DNA of 44,079 nucleotides from the NCBI GenBank assembly GCA_039915505.1, contig JBDSND010000102.1, forward strand, positions 1 through 44,079, given 5' to 3'. This document shows, in pieces, positions 27,096 through 35,042 of the stretch. Under the pieces are notes generated by a model. The model did no database searches. It saw only the letters and a program-made list of their open reading frames with translations, and was not told where the DNA came from. Both the position numbers and the translations under genes were made by a program. The stretch comes from CAIWHR01 sp039915505 (lineage in GTDB: Bacteria; Pseudomonadota; Gammaproteobacteria; Burkholderiales; Casimicrobiaceae). Numbering within the stretch: position 1 is the stretch's first letter; the number at the start of each line of letters is the position of its first letter.

Positions 27096-28211
27096 TCAGT
27101 AGGTCACGACGCTGCGGATCGACTCGCCGCGGTGCATGAGGTCGAAGCCCTCGTTGATCGACTCGAGCGGCAGGACGTGGGTGATGAGGTCATCGATGTT
27201 GATCTTGCCCTCCATGTACCAATCGACGATCTTCGGCACGTCGGTACGGCCGCGCGCACCACCAAACGCACTGCCCTTCCATACCCGGCCCGTCACGAGC
27301 TGGAAGGGACGGGTGCGAATCTCCTGCCCCGCGCCGGCGACGCCGATGATCACGGAGACACCCCAGCCCCGATGGCAGCACTCCAGTGCCTGGCGCATCA
27401 CATCGACGTTGCCGATGCACTCGAAGCTGTAGTCGGCCCCGCCCCCGGTCAGCTCGACCAGGTGTGCCACCAGGTCGCCGGCGACCTCGCGCGGACTGAC
27501 GAAGTGGGTGAGCCCGAAGCGGCGCGCCAGCGCCTCCCGCGCCGGGTTGAGGTCGACCCCGACGATCATGTTGGCGCCGACCATGCGCGCTCCCTGGACG
27601 ACGTTGAGTCCGATCCCGCCGAGACCAAACACCACGACATTGGCGCCGGCCTCCACCTTGGCGGTATTGATGACGGCACCGATGCCGGTCGTCACGCCGC
27701 AGCCGATGTAGCAGACCTTGTCGAACGGCGCATCGGGGCGGATCTTCGCGACCGCGATCTCCGGAAGCACGGTGAAATTCGCGAAGGTGGAGCAACCCAT
27801 GTAGTGGAAGAGCGGCTCGCCGGCCAGCGAAAAACGACTCGTGCCATCAGGCATCACGCCCTTGCCCTGAGTCGCGCGGATCGCCGTGCACAGGTTGGTC
27901 TTACGTGACAGGCAGGACCTGCACTGCCGGCATTCCGGCGTGTACAGCGGGATCACGTGATCGCCGGGGCGCACGCTCGTCACCCCGGGTCCAATCTCCA
28001 CGACCACGCCGGCGCCCTCGTGGCCGAGAATCGCCGGAAACAAGCCTTCCGGATCTCCTCCCGAGCGCGTGAACTCATCGGTGTGGCAGATGCCGGTCGC
28101 CTTGATCTCGACCAGCACCTCACCGGCACGCGGACCTTCGAGCTGTACCGTCTCGACGACGAGAGGCACGCCGGCACGGGGGGCGACGGCAGCGCGGACG
28201 TTGATGGGCAT
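27096..28211 (-). CDS. adhC: S-(hydroxymethyl)glutathione dehydrogenase, class III alcohol dehydrogenase
   Basis: 371-residue zinc alcohol dehydrogenase that oxidises S-hydroxymethylglutathione with NAD. Catalytic zinc ligands lie in GICHTDEF and GHEGAGVV, and the structural-zinc loop has four Cys (CRQCRSCLSRKTNLC). The third catalytic Cys is in GCGVTTGIGAV, and the Rossmann fingerprint is VFGLGGIGLNVVQGA. The ATG at 28211 gives MPINVRAAVAPRAGVPLVVE, the normal N-terminus. Together with fghA it forms a formaldehyde detoxification operon; no frmR-type regulator gene is adjacent. Confidence 0.94.
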   Translation of the reverse strand: MPINVRAAVAPRAGVPLVVETVQLEGPRAGEVLVEIKATGICHTDEFTRSGGDPEGLFPAILGHEGAGVVVEIGPGVTSVRPGDHVIPLYTPECRQCRSCLSRKTNLCTAIRATQGKGVMPDGTSRFSLAGEPLFHYMGCSTFANFTVLPEIAVAKIRPDAPFDKVCYIGCGVTTGIGAVINTAKVEAGANVVVFGLGGIGLNVVQGARMVGANMIVGVDLNPAREALARRFGLTHFVSPREVAGDLVAHLVELTGGGADYSFECIGNVDVMRQALECCHRGWGVSVIIGVAGAGQEIRTRPFQLVTGRVWKGSAFGGARGRTDVPKIVDWYMEGKINIDDLITHVLPLESINEGFDLMHRGESIRSVVTY

Positions 28212-28523
28212 GGCGGCGGGTCCTGGTGGTTGGGCGAGGAGGATGGCGACCTGTCCGGTGCTCGGTGGCCCTTTCGGCTTAAGCACTGGATGCCCGCAGC
28301 CGCATGGCACGCCGCCATTCGGGCCGAGTGAACCGCACTCGATCGGTGGATCAGTTTACCGTCATGCTCGGCACCCGATCTCGTCGGCTCGATCATGGCC
28401 CGCGGTCGGCCCCGGATTGGCACGCGATGCCGGCCCGCTTGCCGGTCGACGGGCTAGCCGATTACGCCCACCTGCGCCGCGATGACCGGCGCGCTTGCGC
28501 TCAAGGCATGGGCGTTGCCTTGG
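28212..28523. other. Upstream region of adhC
   Basis: 312 bases between the adhC start and the end of the rlpA-like gene, both on the minus strand. It must hold the adhC promoter. I see no clear sigma-70 boxes in this GC-rich DNA and no gene or repeat. Confidence 0.5.
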
Positions 28524-29069
28524 CTACGACGTTGCGCGCGCGGTACCGGGCTTGTCGGCGCCGCCCGCAGGCTCTCTTGAAGTCGCCGCCGGCCCGTCAG
28601 GAACGCGCAGCACATCGATCCGCACGCGGGTGATGCCCTTCCCCTTGGCGCGCAATCCGATGGCCGCGCCGGCGCGCGGCGAGAGGTCGATGATCCGGCT
28701 CTTCGGCTGCGGACCCCGATCGTTGATGCGCACCACCACGGTCCGGTGGTTGGCCAGGTTGGTGACGCGCACCTCGGTGCCGAGGGGCAGCGTGCGGTGC
28801 GCTGCGACCAGCTCGTCGCTGTCGTGGAGCTCGCCGCTCGCCGTAGGGCGACCGTCGAGCATGCGCGCATACACCGAGGCGATACCGAACTGCGTGTGCT
28901 TCCCCGCCCCGGGCCCACCCGAGGCGCCATCCCCTGTCGTCTGACTAGGCCCCGCGGCAAGCGCCGCGCCCGGCATCGCGACCCCCGCCGCGGCGCAGAT
29001 ACCGATCCATGCAACGGCGGCATGGCTCAGCCACGCGCGTGCTCTCCGGTCCGGATGGTTTGCCGTCAT
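28524..29069 (-). CDS. rlpA: RlpA-like septal lytic transglycosylase domain protein
   Basis: 181 residues. After a signal-like hydrophobic segment (about 15-40) comes a double-psi beta-barrel domain (about 60-145) with GIASVYARMLDGRPTASGEL, then LPLGTEVRVTNLANHRTVVV and RINDRGPQPKSRIIDLSPRA. The conserved Glu and Asp of RlpA (GEL and INDRGP) are present, so cleavage of denuded peptidoglycan strands is plausible. There is no C-terminal SPOR domain, making it a minimal form. The ATG at 29069 was chosen over an upstream in-frame start nine codons earlier because it immediately precedes the signal segment. Confidence 0.82.
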   Translation of the reverse strand: MTANHPDRRARAWLSHAAVAWIGICAAAGVAMPGAALAAGPSQTTGDGASGGPGAGKHTQFGIASVYARMLDGRPTASGELHDSDELVAAHRTLPLGTEVRVTNLANHRTVVVRINDRGPQPKSRIIDLSPRAGAAIGLRAKGKGITRVRIDVLRVPDGPAATSREPAGGADKPGTARATS

Positions 29070-29085
29070 GCAATCCCCTCGAAGC

Positions 29086-29250
29086 GTCGCCGCCACCGGC
29101 GATAGATGGGGGTCGCCGTCACCGGCGAGAGGTGGTGGTCGCCGTCACCGGCGAAGGTGGTGGTCGCCGTCACCAGCATGAGGCACGTAGTCACCGGGTG
29201 AGGATGCTCCACCACCGGCGAACCGCGGAGCCCGCCGTCACCGGCGAAGG
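29086..29250. repeat. 25-26 bp repeats upstream of rlpA
   Basis: The core GGTCGCCGTCACC lies at 29111-29123, 29137-29149 and 29162-29174, spaced 26 and 25 bases. Degenerate relatives occur near 29086 (GTCGCCGCCACCGGCGA) and 29236 (GCCGTCACCGGCGAAGG). The region 29070-29436 has no gene and should carry the rlpA promoter. The repeats could be a binding array or a minisatellite. Confidence 0.78.
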
Positions 29251-29436
29251 GCGAAGGCCGCCGCTAGCTGAACCCCCTAACGGTGCGGTTCGTCACTAGA
29301 CCGGCTTCGGGCCGAAGAGGTTCAGCCGCGTCATCCCGCCAGCGCAGCGATACAGTGCCCGACGTCGATGCACGGGGTCCGGTTCCCTGCCATCGCCCGA
29401 CGCTGGCGTCGGGCCAGGCATGCGGGTCGTTGCCGA

Positions 29437-30474
29437 TCACGGGACTGGCCGCGGCTGCAGCTCCGCCGCGGATGCCTTTACGAAGCCGAACTTCGCATAC
29501 GCTTCCTGGCCGGCCGCACTGCTGAGGAAATCCAGGTAGCGCTGTGCAGCCGGTCGATGCGCGCTCGGCGCCAGCGTCGTCACCACGTAGGCGACCTCAT
29601 CACGCAGGCTGTCCTCGGGCGGCAGTTGGACCGCATCGACTGCGCTGCCGGCCCGCTGCGCCTCGATCGCCTCGGTGAGCCACACGATCCCGGTATCCGA
29701 CGTGCCGGCGAGGATCCGATCCGGCGTCTCGCGATGGTGGACGGCAGTGAACCAGTTGTTTGGCGTAGTTGCGCATGAAACGCATGTCTTGCCACCGGAA
29801 ATCTTCTCCCACAGCCCGTGGCGCTCGAGCACCTTGCGGCCATAGAACTGCATGATGCCTTCGTTGACCGGGTTGGGCATGGACGTGCGCACGTCCGGGC
29901 GCCCGACGTCCGCGATGCCACGAATGCTCTTGGGATTGCCGCGCGCAACCAGCAGCACCATCTCATTGTGCATGTAGATCCGGTAGTCGCTGGCGAGGCC
30001 CTTCGCCTTCAGCGTCTTGAGGTGGCCAAGATTGACCGAGGCGTAGATGTCGGGGGTCCCCGGATAGTCGCGACCCTGGTAAGTCCATCCACCCCGTTCG
30101 ATCGCCTCGAGGAGAAGGCCCGGCGGGAGCGTGATGAGGCCGACAGTGGTACCGGGGTTCTGGACCTGGAAGGCGTGTACGACGTCATCCATGGCGAAGA
30201 ACTGGTTGCCCGCCAGCCACAGCACCAGATCGGCCTGACGCGGCATGGCCGCGAGCGCCGCGGGACCGCTTTCCACCTTGCCGTTCGAGCGGTACAGCTT
30301 GAGGTCCGTGTCCTTATTGGGCGGGATGGTGGCGAAGCGGGCGACCGTTGCGGAGGCGGGTGTGCTCACGCCCGGCCCGGGAGCTTTCGTGGTCGTGCAG
30401 GCCGTCACGGCCAGCCCGACGATGAAAGGAAGCGCGGCCCGCATGACGATGCGGTCGAGGAAAGCGCTGTGCAC
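29437..30474 (-). CDS. Periplasmic solute-binding lipoprotein, ModA/family-1-like
   Basis: 345 residues. A signal peptide ends in a lipobox, LAVTAC, with lipidated Cys about 26. The body resembles ModA-like or other two-lobed extracellular binding proteins: ADLVLWLAGNQFFAMDDVVH, then a hinge segment near PDIYASVNLGHLKTL, YRIYMHNEMVLLVARGNP and GIVWLTEAIEA. A Cys pair (KTCVSC) sits near residue 230. The GTG at 30474 follows GGAGGT; an ATG ten codons later is an alternative. No permease or ATPase genes are next to it, so the ligand and partner system are unknown. It is divergent from the flavoprotein gene. Confidence 0.8.
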   Translation of the reverse strand: MHSAFLDRIVMRAALPFIVGLAVTACTTTKAPGPGVSTPASATVARFATIPPNKDTDLKLYRSNGKVESGPAALAAMPRQADLVLWLAGNQFFAMDDVVHAFQVQNPGTTVGLITLPPGLLLEAIERGGWTYQGRDYPGTPDIYASVNLGHLKTLKAKGLASDYRIYMHNEMVLLVARGNPKSIRGIADVGRPDVRTSMPNPVNEGIMQFYGRKVLERHGLWEKISGGKTCVSCATTPNNWFTAVHHRETPDRILAGTSDTGIVWLTEAIEAQRAGSAVDAVQLPPEDSLRDEVAYVVTTLAPSAHRPAAQRYLDFLSSAAGQEAYAKFGFVKASAAELQPRPVP

Positions 30475-30634
30475 GACACCTCCGGCAAGAGTTTGCGCGC
30501 CGCAGGGACGCGGTGCGGTGACGACGGTCGACTCTAGCCGACGCCTCGCGGGAGGTCAAACTGCGCGCCGCCGGAGCGGGCAATTGCGCATGCGCCGGCG
30601 CGTCGATGCAGCCGCTGCGCCGGGCGCGACTTGC

Positions 30635-30670
30635 TATAGTGATCGCGACGTCCCCCCGGGGACCACGTCG
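30635..30670 (+). promoter_or_regulatory. Possible promoter and operator before the dehydratase-like gene
   Basis: TATAGT at 30635-30640 is a good -10 candidate, but no matching -35 is visible. It is followed at 30646-30670 by an imperfect palindrome in which CGACGT and CCCC are mirrored by GGGG and ACGTCG. The ribosome-binding site GGAGGAG lies at 30678-30684. The palindrome would sit at the expected transcription start, where an operator would block initiation. Confidence 0.4.
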
Positions 30671-30691
30671 TGTTTTCGGAGGAGCGCCGCC

Positions 30692-32299
30692 ATGCTGATG
30701 TCAGCTGCCGATTATCGCGAGTCGTTGCGCCAGTATCGTCCCACCGTGTACGTCGATGGCGAGCGGATCGCCTCGGTCGCTGACGCGCCCGCGCTGGCTC
30801 CCGGGGTGAATGCGATCGGTCTCACCTACGATCTCGCGTTGCAGGAATCGACCCAGGCGATCATGCGCGCCCAGGTCCCGGGACTCGCCGATCCGGTCAA
30901 TCGCATGCTTGCGCTGCCGCGCACCACCGCCGATCTTCTCAACAAGCTCGAGGCGGTGCGCCTCGTCTGCCAGGAAACCGGCTGCGCGCAACGCTACCTC
31001 GCCGGGGACGCACTCACCGCGCTGGTGCACGGCACCCACGCCATCGATGCCGAGTGCGGCACCGAATACCATGCGCGGGCCCTGGCCTATACCCGGCACG
31101 TGCACGAGAACGATCTCGCCGTCGGCATCGCGATGACCGATGCCAAGGGCGACCGCTCGCTGCGGCCGTCGCAGCAGCCGCTGCCGGACAGCTACGTGCA
31201 CATCGTCGAGCGTCGCAGCGACGGCATCGTCATCTCGGGTGCCAAGGCGATCGTCACCGCGGCGCCATACGTGCACGAGCTCCTCGTGCTGCCCTGTCGC
31301 AACATGACGGCTGACGACGCCGACTTCGCGGTCGCCTGTGCGGTGCCGATCGACGCCAACGGACTCACCATCATTGCCCGACCGGCGGGCCGGCCGGGCG
31401 AGGCCGCCGCCAAGTTCAGCAACAAGTTCGGCCAGTCCACCGGCGTGTGTCTGTTCGATCAGGTGTTCGTGCCGTGGGAGAAGGTGTTCGCCGCGGGCGA
31501 GGCGATCCCGGCGGCGGAAATCCTGTACCACTACACCGCCCAGCACCGGCACACGTGCATTGCCGCCCGAGCCGGATTCGGCGACCTCCTGATCGGCGCG
31601 GGCGCTCTGATCACGGAGGCCAACGGCCTCGACCTGGATCGTGCTCACGGTGTGCGCGACGCCATGGTGGAACTCATCAAGATCACCGAGGGCTTTTTTG
31701 CCTGCGGTGTCGCCGCGTCGGTGTACGGCCAGCCGAGTCCTGCGGGTGTGCTGGCACCGGACCCGGTGTTCGCCAACATCGGCAAGCTTCTCCTCGCCAC
31801 CCAGATCTACGACATGCAGCGCCTCGCCCATCACCTGTCGGGCGGACTGATCGTCGCCCTCCCCGGTCCGGACGAGGACCACAATCCGGCGACTGCGGGC
31901 CGGCTGTCGGAAGTGTTGACGGCGCGCTCCGACATCCCCTACGAGAAGCGCATCGAGGTGGCACGCTTTCTCGAGGACCTCACCGCGTCGTACCAGGCCG
32001 GCTGGTACTCGGTCATCAGCCTGCATGGCGGCGGCTCGCCGGAAGCGATGAAGATGGAGATCTATCGCCATTACCCGATCGGCAATCGGGTCGATCTGGT
32101 CGAGCGCCTGCTCGATCGCGGCATCCTCGCCGACGCGACCCGCAAAATCACCCGCAACCGCCAGCCGGGCCGGTGCTGCGCCACCGGCTGCCTCGCGCCG
32201 GACGTTCCGGTGATGGTCGCGCTGCCCCACTCGATCCGGGGCGCAGCCGCCCTGGACCAAGCGTCGGATCCGGGGCACGCCCCCGTGGCGGCGGACTGA
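30692..32299 (+). CDS. 4-hydroxybutyryl-CoA dehydratase/HpaB family flavoprotein
   Basis: 535 residues. The whole chain follows the AbfD (4-hydroxybutyryl-CoA dehydratase) pattern, including the FAD region MTDAKGDRSLRPSQQ, DGIVISGAKAIVTAAPYVHE and SLHGGGSPEAMKMEIYRHYP. By alignment from memory with the Clostridium enzyme, Cys98 and His285 match its Cys99 and His292, whereas Cys103 is Tyr102 and Cys299 is Ala292. Two of the four [4Fe-4S] ligands are therefore missing, so a radical dehydration is unlikely. An FAD-dependent hydroxylase, isomerase or dehydrogenase is more plausible. GGAGGAG lies 7 bases before the ATG. A 30-residue Cys- and Ala-rich tail is unusual. It is probably cotranscribed with the following hydrolase. 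Confidence 0.82.
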   Translation: MLMSAADYRESLRQYRPTVYVDGERIASVADAPALAPGVNAIGLTYDLALQESTQAIMRAQVPGLADPVNRMLALPRTTADLLNKLEAVRLVCQETGCAQRYLAGDALTALVHGTHAIDAECGTEYHARALAYTRHVHENDLAVGIAMTDAKGDRSLRPSQQPLPDSYVHIVERRSDGIVISGAKAIVTAAPYVHELLVLPCRNMTADDADFAVACAVPIDANGLTIIARPAGRPGEAAAKFSNKFGQSTGVCLFDQVFVPWEKVFAAGEAIPAAEILYHYTAQHRHTCIAARAGFGDLLIGAGALITEANGLDLDRAHGVRDAMVELIKITEGFFACGVAASVYGQPSPAGVLAPDPVFANIGKLLLATQIYDMQRLAHHLSGGLIVALPGPDEDHNPATAGRLSEVLTARSDIPYEKRIEVARFLEDLTASYQAGWYSVISLHGGGSPEAMKMEIYRHYPIGNRVDLVERLLDRGILADATRKITRNRQPGRCCATGCLAPDVPVMVALPHSIRGAAALDQASDPGHAPVAAD

Positions 32300-32355
32300 G
32301 GCTGCGGGTTGAATCCGCGGATTGAGGTCGCGGTGGCGATGCGCGGGATCCAACG

Positions 32356-32925
32356 ATGACCCCGAGCTTGCGCCTGCAGCGGGAGCGCAGCGTGCTCGTG
32401 GTCGTCGACGTCCAGGAACGGCTCGCGCCGCACGTCGCCGACCATGAGACCCTCATCGCCCGCATCGGCGTGCTTCTCGCGGTCGCCGAGGACTTTGCGA
32501 TCCCGCGCCGACTCACCGAGCACTGCGCGGAGCGGATCGGACCGGTGCTGCCGCAACTGCGTACGCACTTCGACGAAGCCGACATCTTTGCCAAGACGCG
32601 ATTCGGGGCTGCGGACGATCCGGCCTTTGTGCAGATGCTGCGTGCGACCGGGCGTGACCAGTTGGTGGTCGCCGGGATGGAGGGTCACGTCTGCGTGATG
32701 CAGACCGTGCTGGGACTGATCCAGCACGGCTTCGCCACGTTTCCGGTGGTCGACGCCATCGGCTCGCGCCCGGTCCGGAGCACCGACCGCACCCTAGCAC
32801 TCGAGCGCATGCGCGCCGCCGGCGCGACCCTGGTCGCGACCGAGATGGTGCTGTTCGAGTGGACCTACGACGGGCACGACCCTGCCTTCCGCAGCGTCCT
32901 TGGCCACGTGAAAGCACTGTCCTAG
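32356..32925 (+). CDS. Isochorismatase-like cysteine hydrolase
   Basis: 189-residue hydrolase of the isochorismatase/nicotinamidase superfamily. The catalytic triad is visible as Asp18 (VVVDVQERLAP), Lys80 (FAKTRFG) and Cys113 (GHVCVMQT). The usual cis-peptide before the Cys is Gly-rich (GMEGHVC). Members hydrolyse amides, for example nicotinamide, carbamates or ureido acids. The gene starts 56 bases after the flavoprotein stop, so it likely works in the same pathway. The substrate is unknown. Confidence 0.86.
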   Translation: MTPSLRLQRERSVLVVVDVQERLAPHVADHETLIARIGVLLAVAEDFAIPRRLTEHCAERIGPVLPQLRTHFDEADIFAKTRFGAADDPAFVQMLRATGRDQLVVAGMEGHVCVMQTVLGLIQHGFATFPVVDAIGSRPVRSTDRTLALERMRAAGATLVATEMVLFEWTYDGHDPAFRSVLGHVKALS

Positions 32926-33151
32926 GGGCCCGGTCGCCCGCGGGTGTTGCATTTGGGGCACTGACCTACCCAGCCGGGCCGGCGTCGAGGTTCCCTGCCA
33001 ACCACCGCGGGCCGCGCGGCCTTATGCTCGGGTTAGCTGCCGCGGGGCATGCATCCTGCTTATCCCGGCCGCCCGCGCCGCGGTCAAGCGGTGGTCACCC
33101 CGGAGGCCCCTGCCAGCCCCGGGCGTTAATGCTTGTTGCACAAGGAATACC

Positions 33152-33967
33152 ATGTTCCATCGCCTCGTAATCCTGTTTTGTGGATTGCTCTGCGCTGCCG
33201 GTCCGGCGAACGCACAGGGTCCCGATTTTGTCTTCGCGGTGACCGAGGGCGTCACCTACCAGGCAACGCCCAAGGAGATCCGCGATCGCTTCGCGCCTCT
33301 GGCCGAGGTGCTCGCCAAGAGCCTGCACCGCAATGTCCGGGTGGTCCTCGTCCCTGCATACGACGACGCGCGCGCCGGCCTCGCCCGCCAGGATTACGAC
33401 CTCGCCTTCGTCCATCCTGCGCACGTGGCGATGGCCGAGATCAAGGCCGGGCGCTATCGAGCGGCCGCTTGGACGCAGGGCTTCGTCGAGTATTCGGTCG
33501 CGCTCATGATGAAGTCGGACGACCCTCTCAAGACGATGGCCGATCTGCGCGGACGGACCCTGGTCACTCCCGATCCGGACTCGATCACCGCGGTGATGGT
33601 GCGGGCAATGTTTCGCGAGCAAAAGCTGACCGACGTCAAGGTGGTGACGACGCGCTACCAGGACGCGGTGCCGTTCTATATCGATCATGGCTTCGCCCAG
33701 ATCGGCGCGACCGCCGCCAAGTCCGTGGTCAAGGCCTGGACGGACAAAGGCGGCAAGGTTCTCAGCCACTCGCGTCCGGTACCAATCAAGCAATGGCTAG
33801 TGTCGACCCGGATCTCGGCGGGCGACCAGGAAACGATCCGCGAAGCGCTGCTCACCATGACCGACACCAAGCCCGGAAAATCGGCGCTCGCCGCGATCGG
33901 CTATAAAGGTTTCACCGCTCCGGTTGCCGACGTCGAGGCCAGCACCATCGCCTGGCTGGGCCTGTAG
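33152..33967 (+). CDS. PhnD-like phosphate/phosphonate-type binding protein
   Basis: 271 residues with a signal peptide of about 22 residues (MFHRLVILFCGLLCAAGPA, then NAQ). The body is a PhnD/SBP_bac_3-like fold: FAPLAEVLAKSLHRNVRVVLVP, then YDLAFVHPAHVAMAEIKAGRY and DLRGRTLVTPDPDSITAVMV. There are no adjacent PhnC or PhnE genes, so it may be an orphan binding protein or a sensor partner. AGGA precedes the ATG. Ligand assignment to phosphonate is only by family resemblance. Upstream 32926-33151 shows no gene. Confidence 0.82.
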   Translation: MFHRLVILFCGLLCAAGPANAQGPDFVFAVTEGVTYQATPKEIRDRFAPLAEVLAKSLHRNVRVVLVPAYDDARAGLARQDYDLAFVHPAHVAMAEIKAGRYRAAAWTQGFVEYSVALMMKSDDPLKTMADLRGRTLVTPDPDSITAVMVRAMFREQKLTDVKVVTTRYQDAVPFYIDHGFAQIGATAAKSVVKAWTDKGGKVLSHSRPVPIKQWLVSTRISAGDQETIREALLTMTDTKPGKSALAAIGYKGFTAPVADVEASTIAWLGL

Positions 33968-33982
33968 ACCCTGGCGTCCGCC

Positions 33983-34846
33983 TCAGAGCCGCGCGCCGCA
34001 TGCGTTGCAGAAACGCGCCCGGGGCTCGTGCCCCACGGCCCCGCAGGTATCGCATTTCCTGCTGAAACCGCTGGCATTGCGCCGCACGGTCATCTCCGCC
34101 GTCACGATCCCCGTCGGCACGGCGAGCACGCCCCACCCGAGCAGCATCATCAGTCCGGCGATGAACCTGCCCAGGGGGGTGTGCGGGGTGATGTCCCCGA
34201 AGCCGACCGTGGTCATGGTCGTCACCGCCCAGTACACCCCGGTCGGAATGCTGGTGAAACCGTTCTCGGGCCCTTCCACCACGTACATGACCGTGCCCCC
34301 GACCAGCAGGGCCGTAACCACCCCGGACAGGAACACCATGATCTTGCGACGACTGTCGGCGAACGCCTGCGCGAGGAAGCTGAACTCCTCGAGGTAGGCG
34401 CCGAGCTTCAGCACCCGGAATACGCGCATCAGGCGCAACACCCGGATGTCGATCAGCGCACCCAGCTCGGGCAAAAAGAACGCGATGTACGTCGGCAGCA
34501 CCGCGATGAGATCGACGATCCCGAAAAAACTTCGGGCATACTCGAGCGGCCGGCGCACGCACACCAGTCGCAACACGTACTCCACGGTGAACAGCAACGT
34601 GAACACCCATTCGAGGCGGGCGAAGAGCAGCCCGTACCGTGCCGTGATTGCCTGCACGCTGTCGAGCATCACCACCAGCACGCTCGCCACGATGACGATC
34701 AGGAGACCGATGTCGAAGGCGATCCCGGCCGGCGTATCCGACTCGAAGATGATGACGTACAGGCGCGCCCGCCAAGGCTCGTCAGGACAACCGAACAGCC
34801 GTTCCGCCGGGCGCACCTGCGCGGGCGCTTGAGGTCCTTCCTGCAT
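33983..34846 (-). CDS. Voltage-gated potassium-channel-like ion channel
   Basis: 287 residues with six membrane segments. The voltage sensor S4 (RVLRLMRVFRVLKL, about 135-148) carries regularly spaced Arg. The pore has the selectivity filter TTVGFGD (about 212-218), typical for K+ channels. The C-terminus ends in a four-cysteine ribbon (Cys265, Cys268, Cys280, Cys283), which probably binds zinc and could assist tetramer assembly. GGAG lies at proper distance before the ATG at 34846; an earlier in-frame start seven codons up is less supported. It converges on the phnD-like gene with 15 bases between the stops. Confidence 0.92.
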   Translation of the reverse strand: MQEGPQAPAQVRPAERLFGCPDEPWRARLYVIIFESDTPAGIAFDIGLLIVIVASVLVVMLDSVQAITARYGLLFARLEWVFTLLFTVEYVLRLVCVRRPLEYARSFFGIVDLIAVLPTYIAFFLPELGALIDIRVLRLMRVFRVLKLGAYLEEFSFLAQAFADSRRKIMVFLSGVVTALLVGGTVMYVVEGPENGFTSIPTGVYWAVTTMTTVGFGDITPHTPLGRFIAGLMMLLGWGVLAVPTGIVTAEMTVRRNASGFSRKCDTCGAVGHEPRARFCNACGARL

Positions 34847-35042
34847 AGCTTCTCCGCTTCGACCCACGGGCGCATGGTAGAACGGCTGCCGCCGGCGCGC
34901 AGCAGTTGCTTGGCTCCGGGGCGCTCCGGGGCTCCGGGATAGCGATTTCGAGGAAACCCCGGTCCGAGTGCCGAGAGCCGCCGTCCATCGAGCACCGGGA
35001 TCGGCGAATCCGGCCCACGGCCGCCGACCGGCAAGGGGCGCG

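Noticed and set aside
30245..32299. Flavoprotein frame starting at 30245
   Set aside because: The first 149 codons overlap the divergent lipoprotein gene in antisense; GGAGGAG before the ATG at 30692 defines the start.
34913..34937. Three GCTCCGGGG-like direct repeats upstream of the channel gene
   Set aside because: Only three short degenerate copies; could arise by chance in GC-rich DNA, so not listed as a feature.
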